Source: Plecoglossus altivelis (taxonomy: Eukaryota > Chordata > Actinopteri > Osmeriformes > Plecoglossidae). Taken from it: a stretch of DNA of 64,000 nucleotides. Position numbers and translations under genes: made by a program. The stretch spans positions 1,526,120 through 1,590,119 of the forward strand of contig BROE01000022.1 in NCBI GenBank assembly GCA_036571765.1, read 5' to 3'. The notes beneath the pieces are model-generated. The model worked only from the letters and a program-made list of their open reading frames with translations, had not been told where the DNA came from and did not search any database. Positions within the stretch are counted from its first letter, which is position 1. Each line of letters starts with the position of its first letter. Below are positions 51,475 to 62,043 of the stretch, one piece after another.

Positions 51475-54283
51475 AAACATTCAACGAAAGTTACGCAACG
51501 CTTTGAAGGGAGATGGTATTGCCACACACAACAGAAACGCCACACACACCAGAAACACTACACACACCAGAAAAAAAACACAACACTACACACACCACAA
51601 AACACAACACGCACCAGAAACACCACAAAACACCACACACAACCCACACCAGAAACGCCACACAAACCATGAAACGAAACACACACCACCAAAACCCTGC
51701 AAAACGAGCACCCCCTATCTTCTGATGTCAGGAGCTCGACCCTGCTGAAGCTGGCTACCTGGGCAGGAACACGTCCATCTTGGTTCTGCGGAGGCCCGTG
51801 TCCCAGGCGGCGATGCTTCGGGCTGTGATGTGGCTCTCCAGGGACGACAGCGGACTCTTTCTGTCGCTCGGTAACGCCACCAGTAGGCTGAGGGCCCGGC
51901 CCAGGTACGGCAGCTCTAGCACAGTGTATCGCTGCTCGGCCACCGTGCGGAACTGACCTGAGGCAGGGGAAACGCAGGGGGACAGAGTTAACGTTGCACC
52001 TCTTTGTCTCGTTACACCTACGCCCCCTGCTGTTTGAATGCCGCTCCTCTCTTACCGAAGTTAACCTCGGTGGCCTGGTACATCATGGGCACCTTGACAG
52101 CACTGCCGTCTGACAGGGTGAACGGAAGGTTCTGGGTGTCGGTAAAGAGGAACTGCTTCTGCCACACGCCCCGGAAGGCCACCCTGGTGACCAGGGCCAT
52201 CTGCAGCCGCTGGCCCCACCAGGAGGCCTCGCCCTGGGCCTCGCCTGAGCCCGAAAGCTCCCTGGACTCACCCGGCTGGAGTGGAAGAGTCTCATCTGGA
52301 TGTAGGGTTAAATAAAGAACACACTGTTGGAGTTTGTAGATGTATTCAAACATAAATTGTTACCGGAAACCCATTCACACCTCAACACCTTATGTGCACA
52401 CATAGCATACAGTCAAGAAGTCTGGAAAGTTCATTTTGACGGTGAATGGAAATAACGGGTGTTGCTGTCACTGCAAATCATTTCAGAGCACCGCAGTCAT
52501 CGGGCCTGTGAAGATTCGACATCATCAAACGGTGTTTGGGCACTTTTGCTAACCGTTGCCATGGTTTCGATCCCACTGTTCCAGCTGGTTGCGAGTGTGG
52601 TTGGGCTGGCTAAAGTTGGCCCGGGCCAGACTGCTGTTGCCCCAGGCTGATGCATGCTGGGTAAACTCAGTCAGAAGCTTGACCCCGCTCTGGACGAATA
52701 AGGAGCAGGAGTGGTGTAGCTGCACCCCCTGACTGGAATTACCCACGTCCCCCTGCGATTGCAACAGAAAGTTCTGCACCTGCATGTCTGGAGACAAAGG
52801 GAGGAAGTGAGGTCACCCAAACGTGGTTTTTAAACACAACATGGGATATTAAAATGATGTGTAGATGTTTTTTAAGTGAGGCGTTATTCAGTGTCATCAT
52901 GTGACAGGCCTTACAACAGTAACTGTGAAACGTGTCCAGGTTTAAGAACCATTAACAAATATGCATACTTGGGGTACTACACACTAATACCATAATAACC
53001 AATTTAATGGTCATTTGAAACAGTTGACTAAACTGCTGGAATTACATCCAGCCAAACATGCAGTCTAACTCTCAACAGCTCAAATATCCTTGATACCCAA
53101 GCACAGGGTCAATGAGTTTGGCTGTTGACTTCACCGTGCACACAAGTATCAGCCTCCACAGTAGGAAAGCAAGACAAAGACCTGCGTCCAGAGCCCTTGA
53201 TTGAGTCTCTCCCCCCTTAGGTCACACTCCCTGCAGGGTAACAGTGGCCTCCTGGCCCCAGGGCCCTGCTGCCCTCTGGGTAATGAGATTAAAGCCCAAA
53301 GGCACTAGGTAGCATTACGGCTCCAGACACCTCCCTGCCCAGGCTCCTGGGCCAGCGGAACACAGCCTGGTACCAGCGGAACACAGCCTGGTAACAGCGG
53401 AACACACAGCATGGTAACAGCGGAACACACAGCCTGGTACCAGCGGAACACACAGCCTGGTACCAGCGGAACACACAGCCTGGTACCAGCAGAACACACT
53501 GCCTGGTAACAGCAGAACACACTAACTGGTAACAGCGGAACACACAGCATGGTACCAGCAGGGAAGAACCTGGACTAGGACCAAGGTAGAACCAGGCCAG
53601 AACCAGGACTAGGGGAGAACAAGGATAGAGACCTGGATCAGGAGAGATCCTGGACTATGACCAGACTAGGACCAGACCAAGACAGAGTGCACTAACAAGA
53701 CCCTGTCATTCTAGGAACCTGCTCTCTTCAGCCAGCCAGGATCTCCCTGTCCTCTAGCTATAATGTAATTTACACACTGTATTAGTTTTAATACAGAGAC
53801 CTCTGAGATTCAGACTCCCAAGATGTGAACAGTCTGAAGCAGGTCACATGGCAGGTGAAAGCAGCATGAGGGTTATCTACATCCCAGGCCAAGCACCATG
53901 TTCCATCACGTCCACTTCCTTGTAATCCCAACATCCAGAGGAGTTCTCAGACAAAAACATTGCCCTTTTGACCTCTGGGTCCAATGTCTGCGATTGGTGC
54001 GTGGAGCTGACCTACCGTTAGCATCGTAGCCTAGCCCCGCCTCCAGCTGAGCCAGCGTGTTCCGACGGGCCCCCAGCTGCAGCAGCCCCAAGGACAGCGA
54101 CACGCTCACCGGAGACACGATCAGGTTGGAGTTGTTCTCTGTCTCTGTGAGCGTTTGGTAGAGGCTGACGGCAAACTCAGTGTGCAGATGGCTCATGCTG
54201 TCCTGGAGGCCGCCGTTGCCCTGGCAACGCCCCGTCATCAACCAGAGGCAGGCGAGGAATGAGGTCATCGACGGGCAACACAT
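49539..54283 (-). CDS. serpine3: Serpin family E member 3, one internal exon not found
   Basis: This is a predicted secreted serine-protease inhibitor of the PAI-1 clade. Coding exons, 5' to 3': 54016-54283, 52554-52787, 52056-52295, 51759-51957, 51334-51396, 50208-50291, 49539-49591. The N-terminus has a hydrophobic signal segment (MTSFLACLWLMTG). Serpin blocks seen are TEFAVSLYQTL, LIVSPVSVSLSLGLLQLGAR, FRGVWQKQF, VPMMYQATEVNFG, LELPYLGRALSLLVALP and MDVFLPR. The reactive-loop region is GTKASAVTAMVLLKRSRASV followed by FKADRPFFFLLRQ; the end is GRVVNPADQAS. Exon 51759 ends in phase 2 but exon 51396 starts needing one base. The roughly 43-residue exon present in human (from FRIQN to VSE) should lie at 51397-51758, but only CA-rich repeat is there. 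Position next to ints6 is the human synteny. Confidence 0.93.
49640..49770. repeat. Minisatellite, exact 21-bp unit
   Basis: The unit is CCACGCTCTCTAAAGGCCTG followed by T. About seven copies lie in the last serpine3 intron. Confidence 0.95.
49925..50198. repeat. Minisatellite, 31-bp unit, about 9 copies
   Basis: Contains CTCCTCCTATAAGACGTGAG then GTGTTCCAGAA. It ends about 10 bp from serpine3 exon 50208-50291. Confidence 0.95.
50340..51120. repeat. Minisatellite, about 30-bp unit, over 20 copies
   Basis: The unit is GTGTGTCTGTGGTGATGGGG then AGTGTACATG, in a serpine3 intron. It is followed by GT-rich copies of GGAGCTGTGTAGTGTACACA to 51300. Confidence 0.95.
51440..51710. repeat. CA-rich repeat where a serpine3 exon is expected
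   Basis: A (CA)n run is followed by degenerate CACACACCAGAAACACCACA units. No serpin-like peptide is readable on the minus strand here. Confidence 0.85.
53345..53555. repeat. Minisatellite, about 24-bp unit, 8-9 copies
   Basis: The unit is GCGGAACACACAGCCTGGTA then CCA or ACA, in serpine3 intron 1. Confidence 0.95.
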
Positions 54284-56515
54284 GGTCTCGGGCGACGAGG
54301 GGTCAAAGGTGGGCTGTTGATGATGTAGTGAGGGTTTCCTCCAGAATGTGTCACTGTAAATCAGGAATGTGTTGTGGTACTTAATCCACTGCAATTTTGA
54401 CAGACAGTAAGCTCATATTTCCTTCCAGCTGCAGTCAACATGTGTGGGTGTAGACCTTGACCCTAGTGGTCTTCAGGGTCTGAAATCAACTTTGTTGCTG
54501 AGGCAGCTGTCTTGGTGAGAGAACGATGGTGAAATACCAACACACAGCAAGGAGACAGTTACTTATGACTCATTCGCATATGCTTAGCTCAACAAAAGCA
54601 AAAACTACGAATTTAAATTTGGGTTGATTTTCCAATCAAACTTGCACCTTGTTTTCAAACACTACAGGCATCCCTCCATTCACTTTTTTGAAGTCTGAAC
54701 ATGTTAGCCCGCAAGACGAAAAAAAACGAACGAATCATTCTGGAATGTGTCGTGATAAAATACCACTGAAGATGTATCGAAACGTGTCAATATCGGTGTC
54801 TAACTCATCAGACAGTTATTTACTTGTCAACGCATCAACCGCAGGCAACTATCTAAATCAGGTGAGTGCGAGCCGTCCGCTTACCTTCAACTGTTCCTCG
54901 GTAACCGTTCAAGTCCACTGTCTATGTCACAGGTCAACTTATTTGCATGTAGCCCAACGTCTTAGTCACCTCTCCTGTCACTGTGTTCTCCTGTCGGCTT
55001 CTTGAGTAACTGCTTGATTGAGCGAGCCCTCAGTCATAAGACCGTGTTTAAAGAGAATGCTCCGTGTTCGCGGTCTCTATCGGCGATGTCCGTACCACTC
55101 GGCCAGAATTCCTGCCGCCCCGGCGCTATAAGGAGTCAGGCAGGGGGAGGCATGTCACCGGCCAGCAAATCCGCAACCGAGCTGAGAAAAAAAGACGCAC
55201 ACACACACACACACACGCGTGCGCGTACGCAAAGACAGTCCTTCTCTTACACAAGCAGCTTGCCTTTTGTTGTGATGATCAAAAGGCACCGGGTCAGGAG
55301 CACCAAGCATCACCAGAGTGTTGTACCAGCCTTTCCAATTAGCAAACACTATGGAATGTGCCGCGAAAGCCCCTGTCAGCAATTTTACAGTCGTTCAATT
55401 GTTAAAGCAATCGATTTGAGGAGAAATAATTCAGAAATCTTCATTTTCAATGTCAGACAATTAAAGGAGGACTTTTGAGGAAGAACAAGGGATTCTAATG
55501 TAGTTATGAATTATAATAACTTAAAATAGCCAACTAATCTTCTTAGATAGGCCTATTAGATATTGTTTATGTGTGGAAATAAAAGTGGATTTATATGTTC
55601 CCATCTTTGTGGGTTAGTTGGGCGTCTTATACGTAGACATGTTCTAATTCCTCTGGTAGGCCTGTGTGTAATATATCTCAATGCAATTTCTTTACATGTT
55701 CACCAGACTACAGCTAATGGACTCGTACGGAACCGCATTAGGAGGATGGTGTTCAAGAGAGGGTGTTCAGGTCCAGCCTGCTCTGGAACATGAACTCTCA
55801 TCGTCCCTTCCCCCGACAACACTTTGTAATTAGTGCCCCCATCTCCAACTTGCGTCAAAAAACACGGGTGCACATTTTCCCATGGTAAACCGAAGGCAAA
55901 GATGGGTCGTGATTGGTAGCCATCAGGTATTTGGCCGCTCTGAGGAATGCGATTCCGCCCATTACTGGGACTTGACTAATTAGTGGAGCTAGCTTGGCTT
56001 CATTGAATGGAGTTGCCACATTCTTTAATACCTAATGTTCCAACTCCGACACAGGAATTTGGAATTTTAAGGACTTGATGGGATCGAAATGTCATGGTAG
56101 TTGACCAAAGACAATCGTTTGAACAGCTGCCAAGATAAACAACTGTGTCTCATCTTGAAGGCATTGAAGCTAACAGTGTGACTGTGCGCTGACACGGTCT
56201 GTCAGTCTGGAGAGCGCATGACCTCCTGTGTGGTTTGTTTAAGTCTCTGCGCTCGCCATAACGTGACGGTTAGAAACTATGTTCAGCGCTTCGTTTGAAA
56301 TAGAAAAAGTATCACTGCAGAAGCAATGTGCAGCCATCCTTATCAAGAGAGAGAGACTGAGAGAGAGAGAGAGAGACACTACATGGGATTTAAAAGGAAG
56401 GATTCCTGTTAACTAATAGAAAGCATGAAGACTTGGTGAGAGATAATGTCAGTGTGTTCCTGGTGAACATAAAGCACATCAAACATATTTCCCATGTTAG
56501 GTCAGGTATGTTAGA

Positions 56516-56576
56516 TTCTAACCGTTCTAACAGTTCCATTCTAACTATTAGAATGGAACTGTTAGAACGGTTAGAA
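56516..56576. repeat. Perfect 29-bp inverted repeat with 3-nt loop
   Basis: The left arm (56516-56544, starting TTCTAACCG) is exactly complementary to the right arm (56548-56576, ending CGGTTAGAA). The loop is CTA. Confidence 0.95.
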
Positions 56577-56877
56577 CAGAACCCTTACTCTTCAGAATGG
56601 ACCTTTTAAAGAGCATATGTCACAAGAGATATGTAGCAATTGAAAAAAGTCTTTTAACAGGCCACTAAACAACAGTTTGGCAATAACCAGCATCTTTTCC
56701 TCCTTATTTCCAGAACGTGCTTGTATTTTGCCCAGAGAAAGAGAGGCCAATAGCCTGGATGAGAGCGTCAAGGAGAAGGTCGCATCAAATCACAAACTGG
56801 CAGTTTACTTGGTGACATGCCACTCTGAACCCTGGCTACCCTCACCTGGTGCCACGCCATGCCAGAAGCCTGTAACC

Positions 56878-57330
56878 CTGACACACACTCTTACAACCCA
56901 AACACACACTCTTACAACCCAAACACACACTCTTACAACCCAAACACACACTCTTACAACCCTAACACACACTCTTACAACCCAAACACACACTCTTACA
57001 ACCCAAACACACACTCTTACAACCCAAACACACACTCTCACAACCCAAACACACACTCTCACAACCCAAACACACACTCTCACAACCCAAACACACACTC
57101 TCACAACCCTAACACACACTCTCACAACCCAAACACACACTCTTACAACCCAAACACACACTCTCACAACCCAAACACACACTCTTACAACCCTAACACA
57201 CACTCTTACAACCCTAACACACACTCCTAAAACATCAACACACACTCCTACAATGCTAACACACACTCCTACAATGCTAACATACACTCCTACAACGCTA
57301 ACACGCACTCCTACAACCTTACAACACACT
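56878..57330. repeat. Minisatellite, 21-bp unit, about 20 copies
   Basis: The unit is CTTACAACCCAAACACACAC then T, nearly identical over about 360 bp, then diverging. Its 7-codon period yields spurious ORFs on both strands. Confidence 0.95.
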
Positions 57331-57499
57331 CGACACTCCACATAACACCCTCAGACTTGCAACCTTTCAATCCATAAACTGTGTGAATGTGTGTGCACGT
57401 GTGTGTGAACACACAGGCATGTGTTTGCGCAATGTCAGTGATGCCTCTGCCATTCTCTACAAGGCAGTAATTTAATCCCTGCTAGCGGTGTCAGTCTCC

Positions 57500-57725
57500 A
57501 CTCTCCCTCCCACACTCCTCACCCTCTCTCCCCTAACAATCTTCCCCCGACACCCGACACCCTCTCTCCCCTCACCCTCTCTCCCCTCACCCTCTCTCCT
57601 GACACCCCCTAACCCTCTCTCCCCTCACCCTCTCTCCTCTCACCCTCTCTCCTCTCACCCTCTCTCCTGACACCCCCTCTCCCCTCAGTCTCTGTCCCCT
57701 CACCCTCTCTCCCCTCACCCTGTCT
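57500..57725. repeat. CTCTCTCCCCTCACC repeat
   Basis: Pyrimidine-rich tandem units of about 15 bp. Confidence 0.9.
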
Positions 57726-57849
57726 CTGTCCTCCGCTGACCTCCGACCTTGCTCAACAGAGGAGCGGGAGGAAGGAGTAGCAATGCTGGATCGAGCCTGT
57801 TCTCCACGAACCTCCACAGGAAACAGTGTCCATCCCACAGTCCAGGGAG

Positions 57850-58090
57850 ATCCACTCTGGACCTCACAGATCCATGCTGGGCCTCACAGATCCACTCTGG
57901 ACCTCACAGATCCATGCTGGGCCTCACAGATCCACGCTGGACCTCACAGATCCACTCTGGACCTCACAGATCCACTCTGGACCTCACAGATCCACGCTGG
58001 ACCTCACAGATCCACACTGGACCTCACAGATCCACACTGGACCTCACAGATCCACGCTGGACCTCACAGATCCACGCTAGACCTCACAGA
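57850..58090. repeat. Minisatellite, 20-bp unit, about 12 copies
   Basis: The unit is CACTCTGGACCTCACAGATC; few substitutions. Confidence 0.95.
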
Positions 58091-60559
58091 TCCATGTGAC
58101 TGCAGGTGCCTTCAGGTACATACATGTAATCACACGTACGCACAGTTTAGCACGCACTCAGTGACCTTTGGAGCGCTTTAAAACCATACACTCACATACT
58201 CTAAAACAACACCTCACACGTACTTCAAAACAATGCGCTCGCACACACACTTAACGCAAGTGAACAAGGCAAGCACAACCTCATAGACACACACATTTGG
58301 ATCCCAGGTTACAGAGAGACCCGAGACCTTCAGTAAACTGGTGCATCTTCTTCTGCTGACTTTGAGCAGTCAACAGTGTGATCAACACCCTGTTGTAATC
58401 CTCATGGTTAGTAGGAGTAATTCTGGCTGTTTGGCATGGCTGAGCCTGTCACCCCTTGTGCCCTGTGTCCCCAGGCCCTGGGGCTGCTGGGCCGGGAGAG
58501 GGATTAGCAGGGACGGCGGTGCGCTGGGTCGGGGCGCTGAGGGCCGGTGTCGCCGGACAGATCCGCCAGGTACGCCCTGCCGGGATTACAGCCCAGAGGC
58601 ACCGGGAGCCAGGGGAGCCATCCCACCCTCACACCCTCCAGCCCTCCAGTCCTCCAGCCCTCCAGCCCTCCAGCCCTGCCCCTTGCTGCCTGGCAGGGGG
58701 GGAGCTGGCTGGGGGAGGCTGGGAGGGTGGGATGTTCCTGGCTGGGGGGAGGGTGGGAGGGTGGGATGTTCCTGGCTGGGAGGAGGGTGGGAGGGTGAGG
58801 TCTCCCTGTTAGAGGGAGGCTGGCAGGCTGGGTTTGTGTTTGCACAGTACCAGTGTCTGGATCTGTGGGCTGATATTTGGGTTGTATGACGATGGGGCGT
58901 GTCAGTGTCGAAGGGTAGTAAGTGTAACTGTAGCCAACGTTGGAACTGCACACACTCTGAAATTCTTATGTTTCTGTCATTTTGTTAGCGGTAGACAGAG
59001 AGGAAAATAGATGGAGACGTGTGTTTCTCCCTCGTTTCCTGTGAGGCCTGTGAGGCAGGGCTGTCTGGTGCGGTGGAGGGCTTGCTGCCTTCCTCTCTGC
59101 CAGACCGCCCCCTGGAGGTTGTTTGTGGGACTGCGGTCAAGCTAAATTGTAATGACAGGGATTCTTATGGTCTTGGATGCTCAGTGGGTTCCTGATTGAT
59201 ACTTCAGACACGAGAGGCTGAACCTTGAAGGATGGAAATCGGAGAAGGGATAAGCAGGGCTAGATCTTTCTAAACACTTTTTTCGATACCCAAGTTTTTT
59301 CCACTCCAGAAACCGTCGACCGAGCTGAAACCAGACAGATTGGAGAAGGAGCCTGCAGACTGACATGGCGGCGTCACCGTACACTTCACCGTACACTTCA
59401 CCGCACACGTCACCTCCGTCATGACCGCTGCTCCAGAAGAGGCGAGGAAGGAGGAAGGAACCTGGCTCTGACCCAAACTGGGTTCTGATCCAGACGGGTA
59501 AGGATTACCCTCCTCTTCAGGTTTAATATCACACCAGAACACGGAACTGAAACGCTTCTCTGTGAGCCTGTCTCTTCTCCTTTTGAGGCTTTCCTAGTTG
59601 ACAAAAGGGAAAAAAATCTGCCATGAAAGGTTAGTAATTGCATCGCTTTTTTCCACGTCAACGGCTTAAAGAAGCGAACACTTCTCAAGAGAACCACTTG
59701 AATCAGGCTGAAGTCTTGATTAGAGACCAGGTGGGCAGTTGTGAATATAACAGCAACCTAAGGAGGAATCCTCTGTAGAACCCTGAAACCACAAGCAAAA
59801 CAATGTGCTTATACAACGCTGCGCTCTGATTGGTGGACGGTGACATCATCGCTGCAGAGCTCATGGAGACCTCGCCGCGACAACCCATGAGAAGTTGAGT
59901 ATTATGGGATTTCCCTGCTGTAGTGCGGAGGCCTCCCACACTCACCTGGTAAAACGCTCACATGCTACAGGGAGACATGTCATCCTGTGAGGTCATGTTT
60001 TGGCTCTGCTTAAAAACACAAACTTTCATTACGGCAACACTTTACTCTAGGCGTACAAGTGAAGGGTCTGTTGACCGCAGGAATGGCCCTGATCCACGAA
60101 GTGAAATGTTCAAAATTCTTCAAACTCTCCTGGAACAAGTGGCTTCCCCAAAAATTGAACGTTTTCTTTGCCATCAAGCAAGTAGCAGCTCATTTTCTGT
60201 ACTCATTCAAACACATTGGAAAACAAGAGAGTATTAATAGACATCAAAAATCCCCATCTCACCTCCAAACAGGAAAACTATTCAATGAAATTGACGACTT
60301 ACAAATGATCCTATTGTGAAATGAACACAACTACCACTAGAGGGCAGCGGTGCATGGAGCTGGTCACCACAGCTTGAACCACAAGCAGACATTAGAGGCG
60401 ATTACTTTTTAGATTAAGATACTTTTGAAGATTAAGAGAAGGCCATGCTGTTTTACATACTCTGGCTTTGTCTCCTGGTGTCCTCTGTCTAACTACCTTT
60501 AATCTACCTGATGTCACAGGTGAACGATGGGACCCAGAATCTGTATTTCGCCCAAGTTT

Positions 60560-60700
60560 CTTTTGGTTATATTTTCTCCTCTAACTAGTTTTTTTCTGGG
60601 AGTTTTTCCTCGTCTTCCTTGAGGGTTTAGGTTGGTTGAGGGGCAGTTCTATGGGTGAATGTGAAGCTCTCTGTGACATTACTTGTAAAAAGTCTGATTT
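60560..60700. mobile_element. Dispersed retroposon-like fragment
   Basis: Contains GGGAGTTTTTCCTCGTCTTC then CTTGAGGGTTTAGGTTGGTT and CTCTCTGTGACATTACTTGT. The core is shared with 20391-20450. Confidence 0.55.
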
Positions 60701-61158
60701 GAAGTGGAGGACATTAAGGGCTGAATGATTCCCAATAAATCCCACCTTATTCTGTCTCAATGAAGGTATTTTAATACCTAACCAACCTTTTACTTTGATT
60801 TTGCTTTGATTGCTTGATTGATACAGTTTTAGAGAGAGAGAGAGATTCAGTATCTATGTCTGAAAAGTATACTTTAATTTGTGCTATACAAACAACCATA
60901 AGTATTTGATCACAATATATATATATATACCTGTCAACAAAGCAAAATAACAACTAAAACCATATACATACTTGACATTAATACATCGTATTCACTCACC
61001 ACAGAAACACAGATTAACACAGAAAACAATCATATAATCACAGAAATGCCATATAAATAAGTCTTTGAACTGCCTCTGCATTTCATATGTGTCTCTAATT
61101 GAGACTTCTACAGAAACAGTCCTCGCTGGTCTCTAATCTCTAGCCCACCCACTGGCTT

Positions 61159-62043
61159 TTAAATGTAAAACTCCTGATCCTCCTCCGATTGGCCCTCCCT
61201 CTTCTGTGTCACCTCCCCATTGCTGGTCTTGGTGCTGTCCAATTGGTCGAGGGAGTTGTCACTCCATGTGAGATGCCCGTTCATTGGCAGGCATGTGTTT
61301 TGGAGGCGTGACCGCTGCAGGCTGGCAGACGTGCTCTTGGAGGAGAGGCTGCTGCTTCTCATGGGGATTGGGGGCCGGCCTAACGTCGTTGCCTTGGTAA
61401 CGACTTGCCCGGGGGGAACCTGTCCAACGTCTTCGGGCGGGGCCGATACGGGGCGGGGCGTTCGCGAGAGGCGGGGCTTGTTGTAAGCGGACACCACAGA
61501 TAGGTCCACGATGCTGCCAGTCTCCACCGTCATCCCAGTGTCCACGTCCGTCTCCTCTGCGCCAATCAGAGCGTCCACGTTCAGTCTGAAGGGCGGGACC
61601 AGGGAGGTGCTGCGGGAGTGGGGGAGGGTGTGGCGATGGGCCGGGGGGCTGGGCGGGGAGGGGCAGTCAGAGCAGGCGTTGCCCGGTGTGGGCAGGGAGA
61701 AGAGGGAGCTGGCACGGTGGCTGGTCCACCCGGTCCTCCAGGCCTTTGGGTGGCGCTGTGGAGTCCAGTCCTCCTCTGCTTCTCCTGCCTCAAAGGCCAG
61801 AGGCAGGGAGGTCTGGGAGGCTTGGCAGGGCCGGCTTCTGGGCTCGTAGTTCTGGGTCCTGATCTGAGACTGACGGTGGTAGCGGCGGGTCCGGGTGGAG
61901 ACCGGGGCGTGGCCAAACAGGTTGGACTGGGGTGGAGCTGCCATCGCCTCGCTAGGCGGAGGGGAAGGAGAGGGGGAGAATTCCTCTACAAGATGGCCGC
62001 CCTGACCCACTGTGTTCCAGCAATGAGACCGGGAGGCTTGGAC
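61159..62043 (-). CDS. fam124a: FAM124A, terminal coding exon
   Basis: This is the last coding exon of fam124a, 294 codons plus stop, starting at a TTCCAG acceptor (minus strand, just above 62043). It carries the conserved C-terminal signature GAEETDVDTGMTVETGSIVD followed by LSVVSAYNKPR, and ends EFYI-stop, as remembered for human FAM124A. The rest is Ser/Pro/Arg-rich and probably disordered, including SSLFSLPTPG. Biochemical function is not established for the family. Upstream exons were not found in the remaining 2 kb and probably lie outside the window. Position beyond serpine3 and same strand as serpine3 agree with human 13q14.3. Confidence 0.87.
   Translation of the reverse strand, partial: VQASRSHCWNTVGQGGHLVEEFSPSPSPPPSEAMAAPPQSNLFGHAPVSTRTRRYHRQSQIRTQNYEPRSRPCQASQTSLPLAFEAGEAEEDWTPQRHPKAWRTGWTSHRASSLFSLPTPGNACSDCPSPPSPPAHRHTLPHSRSTSLVPPFRLNVDALIGAEETDVDTGMTVETGSIVDLSVVSAYNKPRLSRTPRPVSAPPEDVGQVPPGQVVTKATTLGRPPIPMRSSSLSSKSTSASLQRSRLQNTCLPMNGHLTWSDNSLDQLDSTKTSNGEVTQKREGQSEEDQEFYI

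Larger units (their letters stand above)
54310..61158. other. Serpine3-fam124a interval; no gene recognised
   Basis: About 6.8 kb with the serpine3 upstream region and the fam124a 3' flank. Open frames at 54649-55478 and 58341-58889 show no family motif and no splice pattern. Distinct structures inside are the hairpin at 56516-56576, minisatellites at 56878-57330, 57500-57725 and 57850-58090, G-rich GGGAGGGTGGGAGGGTGGG words near 58730-58800, a CTCF-like motif at 60334-60347 and a retroposon tail near 60600. Confidence 0.6.

Noticed and set aside
54649..55478. Overlapping ORFs of 118 and 158 codons upstream of serpine3
   Set aside because: No recognisable domain, no consistent splice sites and ordinary composition. 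Not supported as genes.
56878..57330. Regular 21-bp repeats resembling a CRISPR array
   Set aside because: Units are contiguous with no unique spacers, in a vertebrate genome. It is a minisatellite.
58341..58889. 182-codon ORF in the serpine3-fam124a interval
   Set aside because: It is low-complexity Pro/Ser and Gly/Trp sequence created by CCAGCCCTCCAG and GGGAGGGTGG repeats.
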